Source: Trichaptum fuscoviolaceum (taxonomy: Eukaryota > Basidiomycota > Agaricomycetes > Hymenochaetales > Trichaptaceae). From it: 64,000 nt of DNA. The stretch lies in NCBI GenBank assembly GCA_910574455.1, contig CAJSYZ010000008.1, positions 3,784,707 through 3,848,706 on the forward strand, written 5' to 3'. The notes beneath the pieces are model-generated. The model was not told the DNA's origin. It was given only the letters and a program-made list of their open reading frames with translations, and did not search any database. How positions within the stretch are numbered: the stretch's first letter is position 1; the number at the start of each line of letters is the position of its first letter. Position numbers and translations under genes: made by a program. Positions 13,182 to 24,602 of this stretch are shown here, piece by piece.

Positions 13182-14170
13182 CTATCTTTCTACGATGGAC
13201 TTGCGAGCATCGTCTATGAGAGACACGGGGGTCCTAAGACTGAACCGCCCGTCCTTTCTTGCATATGTAACTGTCTTTATCCCTCGAATCACATCACGGT
13301 GTTTCACCTCTTCCCTTCCCGCAATCACGTCTTGTAGAAAGGATCGTGCTTGTAGCAAAACATCCAGCGCATCGCCCATGCTCGTATCGTGACCAGCGTT
13401 AATCTTCACTTGTCCATTTTGTGAAACCATAGAATCAACGCCTTCAACCTGGCGTACGAAGCTGATGAGGAAGTCCATCGATGTGAACCATTGCACAATA
13501 TCTCCTTCAAGAGGGAAAATGATTGGTTCCCATTCGTACAAGGTGTCGCCAACGTAGAGCATTTTCTCTTGATCGTCCCATATAGCGATTTCGTCTGGGG
13601 TATGCCCTGGCGTATGCAGAATTTGCAAGCCCGTATTGACACCTTCGAGGCTAATGTAGGTCATATGGTCGATGAGGGATGGGGTGTATTTCGGAGTTGA
13701 TAAGCCCAACCGTTCGCACAAGGAGTTCTTCGCGATGTTCTCATGAGATATGAACGTTGGCGAATACGAGGAGGCCAGGATCTTGGAGTCGGAGGAAAAT
13801 TGTTCCAAGGCCACTTGAGGTCAATCTCTATGTCAGCGATGCTGTCCTAGGACATGTTTGAAGTGAAGAACCCACGGATATGATCGTAATGACAATGCGT
13901 ACAAACGACAATATATTTTCGTTTTCCATCAGGGTTCAATGGAACGTCTGCGTTGTCGACTACCGGCCACGTTTCCACAAATTCTCGTAGACTCTTCACC
14001 TCGATATCGGGTTTGTTGGAAGCCCCACCACACCCGGAGTCAATAAGGACTATAACTTCCGGGAAGATTTTGGCATAAATGAATGGGTGCTCGGAGAAAA
14101 TGTCATCGTATTCGACGATCTTGAAGACAGAGTGTGTCAACCTCTCGGCGGTGAATGCAGCAGTACGCAT
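13182..14170 (-). CDS. metallo-beta-lactamase-fold hydrolase
   Basis: Exons 14170-13876 and 13813-13182 are joined through a GTGGGT..CAAG intron and give 308 residues. The metal-binding signature HxHxDH is present as THCHYDHI near residue 95. A downstream LHTPGHTPDEIAIW supplies the third-ligand His, YVGDTLYE the bridging Asp, and NAGHDTS a C-terminal His. This set defines the MBL-fold superfamily (glyoxalase II or lactonase-like hydrolases with a dinuclear metal site). The exact substrate cannot be read; fungal relatives are annotated only as MBL-fold hydrolases. The predicted protein has no signal peptide, so it is probably cytosolic. It is divergently arranged with the methyltransferase gene at 15056, and the 0.9 kb between them may hold both promoters. 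Confidence 0.88.
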
Positions 14171-15055
14171 AGAGATTATCTTGATACGTTACAATAGACA
14201 GAGATACTCTGATGAAAGTTAAGTGAACTCCAAGAAAAGCGATAGAGTGCGTTGTTAGCGATTGCTATTCCCACCAAGAGTCATAGCACATGGCGAGGGT
14301 ATTTCGAAGCTCTGTGACTTTCCAATCTTTCCCAGCAGATAAGTGGGTTGTTCATAGTGCATTGCTAAGGTAAAAATAATCGCGTGTGGCATAAAGCACA
14401 GGTTAAGGATGAAGGACTCGGAAGGCATGGTATGATCGTTGGCAGTTCAACGGAGTCAAATTCCGTACGTATTACTAAGCATTTTTAAGTTTATTTGTAT
14501 TTGCTTAGGTTGCTCTCCACATCATGGCATCGTCGAACGTCCATCACTCACTAAAACCTATGCTCACCGCCAATGCTTGGTCTTATTATGCTATGGGATT
14601 AGTTGAGCTCTCAAGTTACTGGTCTAGCTTGAAACTACACCCTCAGCTGCCTTCGTCGAGCTCGGCGACTATAAAGCCTGGCAGTGCATGAGCTCGGAAG
14701 TGTCCACTGTTAGTGAACACAACTCCATCACCACCGACTCGCCTCGACGTCTATCTGTAGTCCGTGTGTCTCTTTTATATATTAAGCTACAAAGTCTCAT
14801 GATATGGATCTACATATAGATGGCATCTTCTGTTCTAGCGACCCTTGATATTGCAATGATACGCCGGTATCGAATGATTATGATTAGGCTTCCATGTACC
14901 TTGTTCCTCTAAACTCTCCATCGGTGGAAGCTTCCATTGTTAAAGCTATCTGATGGGAAAGGAGTCGTGTATCACATCTATTCTTACTGCAGGTATATGG
15001 TGAGTGCGCCATCTAATAGTCGGTACCCTTTGCTCCCCTCCGTTCTTTACTCACC
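14171..15055. other. divergent intergenic region
   Basis: This 885-bp region separates the starts of the minus-strand hydrolase and the plus-strand methyltransferase. I see no coding exon. A GC-balanced GACTATAAAGCC near 14668 is a possible TATA element. Confidence 0.4.
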
Positions 15056-16033
15056 ATGCCAGGAGCACCAGAAGGGAATAGCGAAACTACTGTCCCGTAT
15101 ATTCTGCCTTGGGATGAGACAGAACGTCAGAGGTATGTGCATCAGCCCGCTTCACAGGTGACCAGTATCAACGTCGTTTGTTCCTTCATACCAAGGCTCT
15201 CTACTCAACACTACTACCTATTTGATTGCGTGTATCAAAAGGTGTTATTTCCTGCTGGAATTGCAATTTCCTCCTCAACCCGCATTCTTGATTCTGGAAC
15301 TGGTTCAGGTACGTCAATACCACTACACTTCCACGACCGTGTAGTGTTACTTATTGTACTTGCGTTAATAGCGGAATGGTTGATGAATGTATCCAAAGTA
15401 GTCCCAGAGGATGTTCGGCTCGACGGAATTGACGTCACTTCCAGCCTCCTACCAAAGACGTACCCTCGCAACGTTCACTTCACAATCACGTCAGCTACTT
15501 CGCTTCCCCAAGATTGGTCGGACTCCTTCGACCTTGTGCATCAACGGCTGCTCCTTCCTTCATTACGTACGGCAGATTGGATAAAGGCCATCGCAGAACA
15601 CTTCCGCATTCTCAAGCCCGGAGGGTACGTCATGTTCGTTGAGCTCTCGCCAGACTGGCCGAGTGGTGAAGGTTTGGAAGCCAGCGAAAAGGTGCGCGAT
15701 ATCGTTATGGCGTTACACGAAAGCCGAGGTCTCCCATTCGATTGCGCGCTCCGTATACCAGGATGGCTGCGGGATTCAGGGTTTATTGATATTGAAGTGA
15801 GAGAAAGGAAAGGTCCTCTTGGGAAGAAATTAGGTGAACTGGGCGAGTTGGGTGCCCAAAACCACGGCACTGTATACAGAAACATGAAGAGTGCTTTGAT
15901 GAAGAATGAGGGAAATAACTTAATCGGGTCGGGAGACGAATATGTTGCTCTTATAGATGATGTTATAAAGGAATGGGACGATGTGGGTGCATACTATATT
16001 TGGCACTTAATCATTGCTAGGAAGCCGATGTGA
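15056..16033 (+). CDS. class I SAM-dependent methyltransferase
   Basis: Exons 15056-15132, 15196-15308 and 15372-16033 give 283 residues. Both introns are 63 bp, so they stay in frame and would be missed by a simple ORF call; their donors (GTATGT, GTACGT) and acceptors are clear. After splicing, motif I of a class I methyltransferase appears as ILDSGTGSG. It is followed by an acidic residue in RLDGIDVTS (motif II), then SFDLVHQRLLLPSL (motif post-II/III) and HFRILKPGGYVMFVE (motif III). The architecture matches the LaeA-like/UbiE-like methyltransferases common in secondary metabolism clusters of mushrooms. The substrate is unknown. No signal peptide or membrane segment is seen. Confidence 0.88.
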   Translation: MPGAPEGNSETTVPYILPWDETERQRYVHQPASQVTSINVVCSFIPRLSTQHYYLFDCVYQKVLFPAGIAISSSTRILDSGTGSGTSIPLHFHDRVVLLIVLALIAEWLMNVSKVVPEDVRLDGIDVTSSLLPKTYPRNVHFTITSATSLPQDWSDSFDLVHQRLLLPSLRTADWIKAIAEHFRILKPGGYVMFVELSPDWPSGEGLEASEKVRDIVMALHESRGLPFDCALRIPGWLRDSGFIDIEVRERKGPLGKKLGELGELGAQNHGTVYRNMKSALMKNEGNNLIGSGDEYVALIDDVIKEWDDVGAYYIWHLIIARKPM

Positions 16034-16329
16034 AGAGAGACGAAACTTACTTTCGACGTAATGTCGGTAGTGCTGCTTCTGATGCATATATGTACTTCTC
16101 TTGACTGCGAGTTGGAAGTACTCAACAATCGCAATGCGAAGAGTATGATCAAATATTTCACACACAAGCAAACTAGAGAAATTTTGGTAGGCGACCGAAT
16201 ATGAAATTGTACAGGGAATGGGGAAAATATGTTAACAACAGATAAAAAGGAGTTTATGCAAGAACCAAATGGTCATATTCACTGACCGATACAAGCAGGT
16301 GGACGTGCCTTGAGATTACTAACAGTGTA

Positions 16330-17842
16330 TTATAAGCGAATTTTCTTTCTCTTCAACGAAGTTTCTTGATACGCATGCTCTCGCCTCCATGGTATATATG
16401 TCTCTGTGGCTTGAGTTATTGATTTCGAAAGTGCTTTCACGCTTTCTTCTACGCGTTCCCGGAAAGGTCCAGCAGTCCATTCATCGATGTTCTGAATTAG
16501 AAGATAAACAGAGATGATATCTGCTGGCTTGCTCAAGTCCCATTCGAAGAAGTCTTCTATTCCGGCTGTCGATTCGCGGTCTTCACTGTTTTCCAACGCC
16601 TGGGGGCCTGGATAAGGAGCTGAATATACTCTCTATAGCATCCGACAAATCAGTGTGAAGTGCAAGGAAGTACGTTGCTCAAGGTGCTTACAAGGAACTC
16701 TCCCTCTTGCGCACACCAGTCTACGTGAGCGCGCACCTTCCCATCGGCCCAAAGAAGGCCGAATACAGGACTGTGAACGTTGAATGACCACAGCTGTCGT
16801 GCAGCGGATGCGCATGCCATTCGATTTTGTCGGTACGCGGAATCAAAAGCATTGATGTTGGGCTTCTTGTCTTCCCACACGCTGCTGATGAACTCCATTG
16901 CACGCCTCTCATCTGGAAGGTCCATGCAAGGAGTAACCTGATAACGAAAGGAGTCTCCTGGTTTCAGGCCGCACGCTTGTAAGATACTTGGGTGCGTGTT
17001 CATGCTATTGAATGGCGAATTCTTGGTCGAGGAGAGGCGGCGAATTGAATCTGGTCGGACAAATATCGCGCTGTCAGGAGCTATGAGCCTTGCGCCCAAG
17101 ACACGTTTCGAACTGTCATCAGTCTCAATGCCTTGTAGGGGTCTAGGCATCGAAAGCCGCCTTTTTATCCTGTACAATTATTCAGCATGGTTTCTGAAAG
17201 TTTGGACTCGGAGCTGAGAGAACTACCTATATACACTCTTATTGATTCCTTTGTCTCGGAGAGGGTGGTGGAGCATGGCGACAACTTCGTTCTCGGAGTT
17301 TTTCTGTTTTCCCTTGCGCATACTCTGAACCTTCTCCCAAGCATCGAAAACAGTCTCCAGATCTTTTGCAAGATTTCGACACGACTTATCCGAAATAGAT
17401 TTGGAGAATAAAGTTGGAGACGAAGAGAAGGCGTCGCAGAAAAACCTTCCTAGCCCTCGGGAAGGTGCTATCTTTTCTATACGCCTGTAAGGCTTGGAGT
17501 TCTTATGAAACGGTAAGAACGGGGCAACAAGCAGCAACGCAAAATGTAATAAGTCACCTTGTCGGCCCAGCTTTCCGGAAGCTTTCCGGAGTAATCGAAG
17601 ACTGCACTAAGGTCATCTCTGAAAGTTTCTGGCAAATCAGAATGTGTTGCATGGTGTAAGCCATGATATGAAGCCCAAGTTTCGAAGTGTTTTGCGCTCC
17701 GGGCTATTCTATGTATAGTTTTGAAATTAGTGGCATCTTGTTATCAAAAAGAGAGAGCTTACTCAGATGCAGCAAGTGATTTCTCTATTGTGACTTTAAT
17801 TTCTTCACGCGCCTTCTGTTCATCATTACGCTTACGCTTCAT
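16330..17842 (-). CDS. hypothetical protein, five exons, 428 residues
   Basis: Five exons join in phase: 17842-17763, 17708-17558, 17501-17227, 17169-16692 and 16632-16330. All introns are short GT..AG types. I do not recognise the family with certainty. The N-terminus is basic (MKRKRNDEQKAREE) and helical. The middle holds a conserved-looking block with QNRMACASAARQLWSF and SPVFGLLWADGKVRAHVDW. The C-terminal part reads EWDLSKPADIISVYLLIQN and ends in a basic tail. A Trp/His-containing block of this style occurs ahead of kinase-like domains in some mushroom proteins, but no kinase domain is present, so I assign no function. It converges with the methyltransferase gene (297-bp gap). Confidence 0.75.
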
Positions 17843-20655
17843 ACCGCTCGTGACGTTCCAGTGCTTTAGGCTTGTAAACTGACAGCCTAAATGTTCTCTT
17901 AAAGCTCAGCAAGGGATCTATAAGCAGTATCCTGAGCTTTTTGCGAAAGCGTATCAGGCTAAGAGCGCAGCATCTGACTTGTTGGCGCGTCGATCATGAA
18001 GAATCCAAAAGACTGACGACGCGGAGGTGAAAATCCGAGTCTGTGCAACACGATCACGTGGTACTGGCATTAGCCTTACCCGGCGTGAGAACTAACTTGA
18101 ACTTGAATGAGGATCGGCATGAGGATCGGCAAGACAAAATGATCGACCTGCCATCGTGTTTGAACAATTTAGCGCTGACTCACGATACATAGTGTAAGAC
18201 GTTCACAGCTAGGTATTAAAATACATAGATATAGCTGAAGATAAATTAGAAGTGTCTTCCGAAATGCAGTTCCCTCGAGGTAGAGCAGTGGCAACACAAG
18301 TCATTAGTAGGAAAGTTCAAAAGCTGCTGACTGGTTGCATTGGATGCATGATCTGCCTAAAGTCCTGTCAATACGGAAGAGCAGTGAGTCCAGGCGTGAC
18401 GAGGTCCTGTCTCAAACAAAGTTTGCGGGATGGAAACTGGGATAGAATTGCATGTTGATGAATCTTCTTTCAGATCATGCGAACTGCTGTTGTGATGACT
18501 CAAAGGGTTGCGTAGTCAAAAACAGCTAAGATCCCGGGTGCCCTAGACTGTCGGCCTACGCGAATCTAGACTTTTGTCTGATATATGTGAGATGAAGGAG
18601 ATAGTGATGCCAGGCATTCGTGGGGAGCTACAGCGTCCGTGAGTGCCCTTCGACGTCGCCAGCCAGCCGGAGCGAGTCAATACAAAAGAAATGTCATGGT
18701 AGCTCTAGTCAAGAAGAAAGCATTGAATACAAGCAGAGTGATTGAATGATTGGCAACGCATCGTAGTCCAGCAAGTTACTCGGCAAGCAGGGCCAACTTA
18801 CAGTATCTTGTAGCTAAGAAGCACCGGTGATAGCTTTCGGGGATTGGCTAAAGTCCACAGCTGACTCATATTGATGACGCTGAACTAGTTCTTCCGTGAG
18901 TCAGTATGGGACTGCTAGTGTCCTGATCTGGAAGAGGAATGAGGTTACCCATTGATTAGACGAACTGTGAAGCTGAGTGATGCCCGAGGTTACTCGAGGG
19001 TCAAGGGCTGCGAATATCGGCGCTTGGATGAAAATCATAAGATCGCAAGTTTCACTCTGATAAGGGGATTTCGACCGAAAAACCGAAAGCTGGATTCGAG
19101 GGTGGGTCCGGAGTTTAAAGAATGGCGTTTAACGAGTCACAGCACTTGAGAGAAGTAATTGACTGAGAGCATTGAAATTATGGCACATACGTGTGACCTG
19201 CAGTGAACATGACAAGTTGTCCTGGATATGGAGCCAGTAGCTTCCGGAATATGCAGTGCAATGGTAAAAGCTATCACTGCGTAAGAGAGGCGAGGCTTTT
19301 CATGGACCAGCACAGCCAAACATCCGACCATCTGGGTTCCCATACACGAGGCCGACATGCGGAACACCATGCCGCGACACACATTCTTAGAGCCACGACT
19401 CATGTAAAGTAGACGATGCAGCGCAGCTTGCCGCACTCCGAAAAGAGAGACATCCCGGTAATATCCCTGATATGAGACGAGAGAAGGAAGTGGGCCTGAC
19501 CATGCAAGGATGGGAAAACTAGTCTCTCCCTTGGTCACGGTAGCGCACCGTCTCTCCGTCAAACTTATTCACTCGTCATTAACGCGACAGAAGTAAGCTG
19601 TTATGTTCTTCGGATACTGTAAACAAGTGTCTTGAATCAAGGGAAAAGGACTACTGTAGAAGTTAATATAAGAAGGCGGACTTACACATCACTAAGGAAC
19701 ATGCTAATCTCCTGTTGGAAGTTCAGATTTTCTGCGTGTTGAAAGTAGAGCCTGAATATAAGAGTGCTTTTCTTATCTAGATTTGAGATTCTATAAGTGC
19801 AGGATTGAATTCAGTTATTTCAGACCGTTGAGACCGTCGAGAGTGATAGGGAGAGAGAAGACGCCATTCACGACTCGTGCCTTTCCCGAAGATTTTCTAG
19901 CGTCTGGAAACGGCAGGAACACGTAAACAAATGTAAATAACGCGTGTTCCGACGCCCTCTCTTCAAGTTGAACTTGGACTGCACATCCACTGTCGCTCTG
20001 AAGACTACACATATATACTAACTTTAATCGTCGCCAACTCAACGCCGTTCTTAGATCTACAACAATATCCATACCCTATGGTCATGTCATGAAAGGGTTA
20101 TATTGACAGTTCTGCTTATGGTGAGCTCGTCAAAACGTACGGTATCTATAAAAGTAGTCAACTGATCAAAGATTTTTTTGCAGTATGCTTGCTCTCAACA
20201 ACCTCTACAATTCTCGTCTCAGACTTTCACTGTTGAATGAGTTGAGCGAGTGCTTGTTTGACAAAGTGAGTCAACACACTTCACTTTACTATCGAGATTT
20301 ACTTACGTTCTCTCCGTGTAACCAGCGGTCAGATTTCTCCGCATATATCACCATTCTGCAAGGTAGCCAATGTCTTATAGTTGCTCCTTCAGCTTCTCAA
20401 AGCATTCGTCTTCCTGACTGACGGCGGTGCAGGCAGCTTAGTCAGCAGGGCGTGTCGGCAATGGACCTCAAGCCTCTCCTTGCCAGTGGCCCAAGAGACC
20501 TGTAGGCTGGTTTAAGGCTGTCTGTTCCCCACCTTGCTCCGATCGACCACTGCTCCCTCTTATCGTATATATCCCTGCGGGCAGATTTGCAAGGGGGAGC
20601 AGACGCTCTCCCCTCTCAAATCCCCGTACCCGTCACCCGTTCATTTCTCTTGAGT
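17843..20655. other. 2.8-kb stretch with no supported gene
   Basis: Open frames here are short and lack family features (18952-19149 plus; 19137-19562 and 19815-20072 minus). A small direct repeat, ATGAGGATCGGC twice, lies at about 18107-18131. The last 100 bp are the promoter of the next gene. Confidence 0.45.
20562..20572 (+). promoter_or_regulatory. TATA element of the gene at 20656
   Basis: CGTATATATCC lies about 90 bp before the ATG at 20656. Confidence 0.5.
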
Positions 20656-22054
20656 ATGATCATCGAGCTTCCGCCGACATTTGCTTACGACGCGCTGTCC
20701 GACATTCTCTCGGAGGACTTCTTCTTACCTACACTCAGTGACGACGAGGAATACGACATGGATGGTGTGGCGCACAAGAGGCAAGGCATGGTGGGAATAA
20801 AGGATGATATGGGCAGAGCCGAGGGCGAGCGATCAGACGCTATGGGCAAAGTGAATGCAATGGATTCGGGCTTGTTGAGCGATGCGGAACTCCAATATAC
20901 CTCGACGTCCGCATCGGAAAGTGAGCTGGAACCATTCATCGACTCGGGTCTTGAGAGTGATGCTCCACAGCAATTGTCTGCGGTGCAGGTGAGCTCATCA
21001 TCGCAGACCTTGTTTACTCTACTAACATGTCGCGAAGACGCAGAAGAAGCCTCGCTCTCGCGCAGTTGTGACATTTACTGAGCAACACGAACGCGAGATC
21101 GCTCTGCACTCTCCTGGAAAGCTGCTCAATACGCCACGGGACTCCTCTAGACGATACGATTATCCTTTTCCATCAGGCACAGTCTCATCGCCCTCAGACT
21201 CTCCCGGGTCCACTCCAGCTGTTTCTCCCTTTCTCGCTGGAACGCCATCCCCTGCCTCATCATCGATGAGCGTCAACAGTATAAACCTTATTCTTAGTTC
21301 AGAGGTATCTGCGCCCCGAACTACGCCTATCCCCATTCCAGTCTCTCCTTCACATGCCCAAGCAGGGCAATCTCATTCGGCTGCTACGAGTCCGTCATCT
21401 GCAACTCGTGCTCATCCGAAACTTTCTAAGTTCAAGCCTGGTGACGGCCCTATTCCACCCAGCTTGCGCGGAAGGTCGGTCGTGATTGATGGCTCTGCAA
21501 TTTCACGCTCACTGCGATCACTTCCACCGACCCCCTCTGGCGTCGTGTCCAACCCTCTTGACCGAGAGGGAAAGCGGTCTCGATCTCAAGAGCCGGAGTC
21601 CGTGTCAGGCATTGGCAACCTTGCAGTGGCACCGCCGCTGAGGAAGTTTGCGACTGCTCCATCTACGGCTGCAAACGAGTCCCTCACCACGATGTTCGCG
21701 TGTTCGCAAAGAACACCCGACGCTGCATTGGTGCCGCTCCCAGAGTCACCGCCTCCTCTTTGCAGCAACCCCATGCAGAATGCGCTGTCAGGCTCAACAG
21801 CCGCATCAAGTCCTATGCTGACGATTATTGACACGGAAGTTAGTTTTGGTTTGCCGCCTCATGCAAGCCCTTTGCAAGTCACACTTCCACATTCATCTAC
21901 TCCTTCATATAGCTCAGCGCCCACCGTCATGGACATTCATTCGGAAGACCCAGACTTGATGAACATTGGGACTGCGGAACTCATTTCCCTCGATTCAGAT
22001 GACGATATCTACTACGATATGCAAGAGGATATTTCACCCTGGCCATCACCGTGA
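20656..22054 (+). CDS. hypothetical Ser/Pro-rich protein
   Basis: Exon 1 (20656-20988) and exon 2 (21044-22054, or from 21038) are split by a GTGAGC intron with a CTAAC branch site near 21021; both possible acceptors keep frame. The product is about 447 residues. It starts with an acidic segment (LSDDEEYDMDG), has two SGLxSDA repeats in exon 1 (SGLLSDA, SGLESDA), then a long disordered Ser/Thr/Pro-rich region and an acidic end (ISLDSDDDIYYDMQEDIS). I recognise no domain. The acidic SD-repeats could be casein kinase 2 sites (inference). The ATG at 20656 is preferred over an upstream non-ATG extension because of the TATA spacing. Confidence 0.75.
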
Positions 22055-24602
22055 TACTCAGAACATATTGCTCGTCCTTCGATACTTTACTTCAAGACCC
22101 TTGTTATGCAGCTATTCAATCGTCACCACGAGGAAGTTTCATGCCTTTCCGAAAAGCGAACGTTCGCGCTCTACCGATTCTATCCAAGGTTCCTCAAACG
22201 CAGACGTCAGCGATGTCTGCGTTCAGGCCATATGACGGACAGGATGCATGGTCATCTGCTCCGTTCGTGAAAGTTAATAGCTACCGCAACCCTGTCGCCT
22301 TGTTCTCATCTTCTTCATCAATTCACAAAGCTGTTTTTTTCATCATCTCGTTATTGGTTGCTTTCTCAGATGCTCACTTTGCTCTTTTTCACTTCCATTT
22401 CCGTTCTTGAGCCCCGATGTTGTCCAAAACGTTTCAGACACCCATAATCTATGATGCAGCATTTGCATCATGTAATAGGATCACTTCTTCTCATATTTAA
22501 TTGTTGCTCTTCCGCACACGTTGTGATTTGTACTACCTCACTCTGTCCCTTGCTCCAGCTTTGTTATCGTTGTTTTCATCATAGACATAGGCATATTACT
22601 CGCTTCTCCTTCATCCCATCTCATACTCGGGTTTCTTAACTCTCTATCTCTCTATTGGTCTCACCACATATGCATCGTGTTTTCTTGCAATTTATTCTGG
22701 TTCGGTTCATTAATTTATTGTCTCCTCTTCACAATTCATTGTTCTTGACGTTGATGACGAATTTACACCCCCAGTCCTCCGTAGAAACTGTGTTCTTTCC
22801 ACGATCTGCAAATAAACACTGTATACTTGCACAAGTAAGACGTTCACTTTTGCACGGTCTGAAAGAATCTTAACGCACACCACTTTAGCACGATCACGAA
22901 GAAGTCAATACTTGTACGATTAATTTCGGATTTAAAGGAGGCCAGTCGTGGGAGAGAGTACTTTCTGTGATGTTCCTTCTGCTCTTCAAAAACATTCCGC
23001 GCTTCTCGTCCCCAAGTTAACATCATTATGGTCCGTGTTACTTCCTTCTCTTATCATTTCATTCCATTATTATACCGTGCCCTCTGAACATCACCTTGCG
23101 AATCTCGTGACTGGAAGTTTATGATTTTTGGTAACGAACTAACGCGTCTAAGTGCAGATCCTAACATTCTACGTTCTTATGCCGCCCCAGACGCTCCACA
23201 ATCTGCATGGCAAATTCTCGACGCCGTGCGCCAGCCTGCTCAATATGTCTCAAGCATCGGAAGAATGTATTAATATGATCAGCGTAAAACGAGATTCATA
23301 GATCTTTGTTCGTTAACCGAACTACAACACATGTATGTAGGCCATGCCGTACTAACATTATGAAGGATTCGGTCCGATAGGCTTGAATATTTCTACTCAT
23401 ATATTTGACTTTTTCGCAGGCCAAACACGAAGTTTGTGGGTCAGTACTCTCTCGGAGACAGCCACTAAGGCCCTGGTATGTTTCATAACAAAATTAGGGG
23501 CACGAGTACGTGTTTGGTGCTATGCCGAGCTACCCTCTCCGAAGACGTGCGTTTTCTGCTTATTGACAATGGTTAACTTATCGAACGGCATTCAATTTGA
23601 CTAGCTCGTCCTTTCTTTCCTAGGTAGTAGTCTGCGACGCTCGTCGTACCCCATCATCCATCCACTTTTCAAGGGCATAATCACAACCATTAGATTTGGT
23701 TGGATGATCGGAGCTGGCTTGGCTGGTCACCAAGACAAATCGTAGTCACGGTGTTTTTTTCGACCTAGAAATGCCAACTCAAGCATGATCAAGACTCCGT
23801 AGAGGTGCTTTATGTGTGATTCATTGACAGCACCGGGTGAACCCTGAAATGTAAATGAAGCTATATGTTCAGATCCGGCCCTCTGGTCCCAGACAATCGT
23901 TTAAGTCACAATTGAAAGATAATGTTCGCGCTTGTCCGGACAGTGATCGCGAACTTCGAGCACCAGGTTGCGCTGTTGACCTCTAGAGCGCTTCCCATGA
24001 AGACTAGACTATTAGACTTGGTCCAAGGAGTTTGGTATAGGTATGATCCAAATTTTTGAAGTGTGCCATTAAATTCACCTGTCCATCTAGAGATCCTAGA
24101 TCGTATCTGTCTTTCCGACCTTTCACGCTTCCCGCACTTCCCGCCGTTTGGACCGCAACGCATGCTAAGCTAAGGTGATAAACATTAAGCAATGTCCTTC
24201 TTATCGCTGGTGGACATGGAACAACGTGTAGAGCTGCTTTTTTCCTTCTTGATAGGCTTGCTGCGGACTGTTCTTGAGTTCACCATAGTAGTTTTTAATT
24301 GAAAAGGCGGCCTCGTAAAGCGTTCTGTTGCCGCCGAACTCTGGGATAGCCTGCAATGAACACCAAATATCGATGATAAAGTGAGTTCGAATTCGATCTT
24401 CTCAATACTGCACTCTGATAGGTGTGTATTCTCACAACTTTAACGCGCTGAATCGGAAACATGGTACCGGAACTTCCCGGGAGTTCACAAAACTTGAAAA
24501 TTGTCAGCCCGGTCTGCCACTCTGCTACGTTCAGACTACAATGTCTCTAGAACTGCCGGTCTCAGTCTCAGTCTGGGTGGGCTGGGATCCTCTCAAGCTT
24601 CG
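22055..24602. other. 2.5-kb stretch with no supported gene
   Basis: The first 600 bp look like a T-rich 3' UTR. Small frames after that (22051-22410, 23383-23604, 23906-24163 minus) have no recognisable product. No terminal repeats or tRNA were seen. Confidence 0.4.
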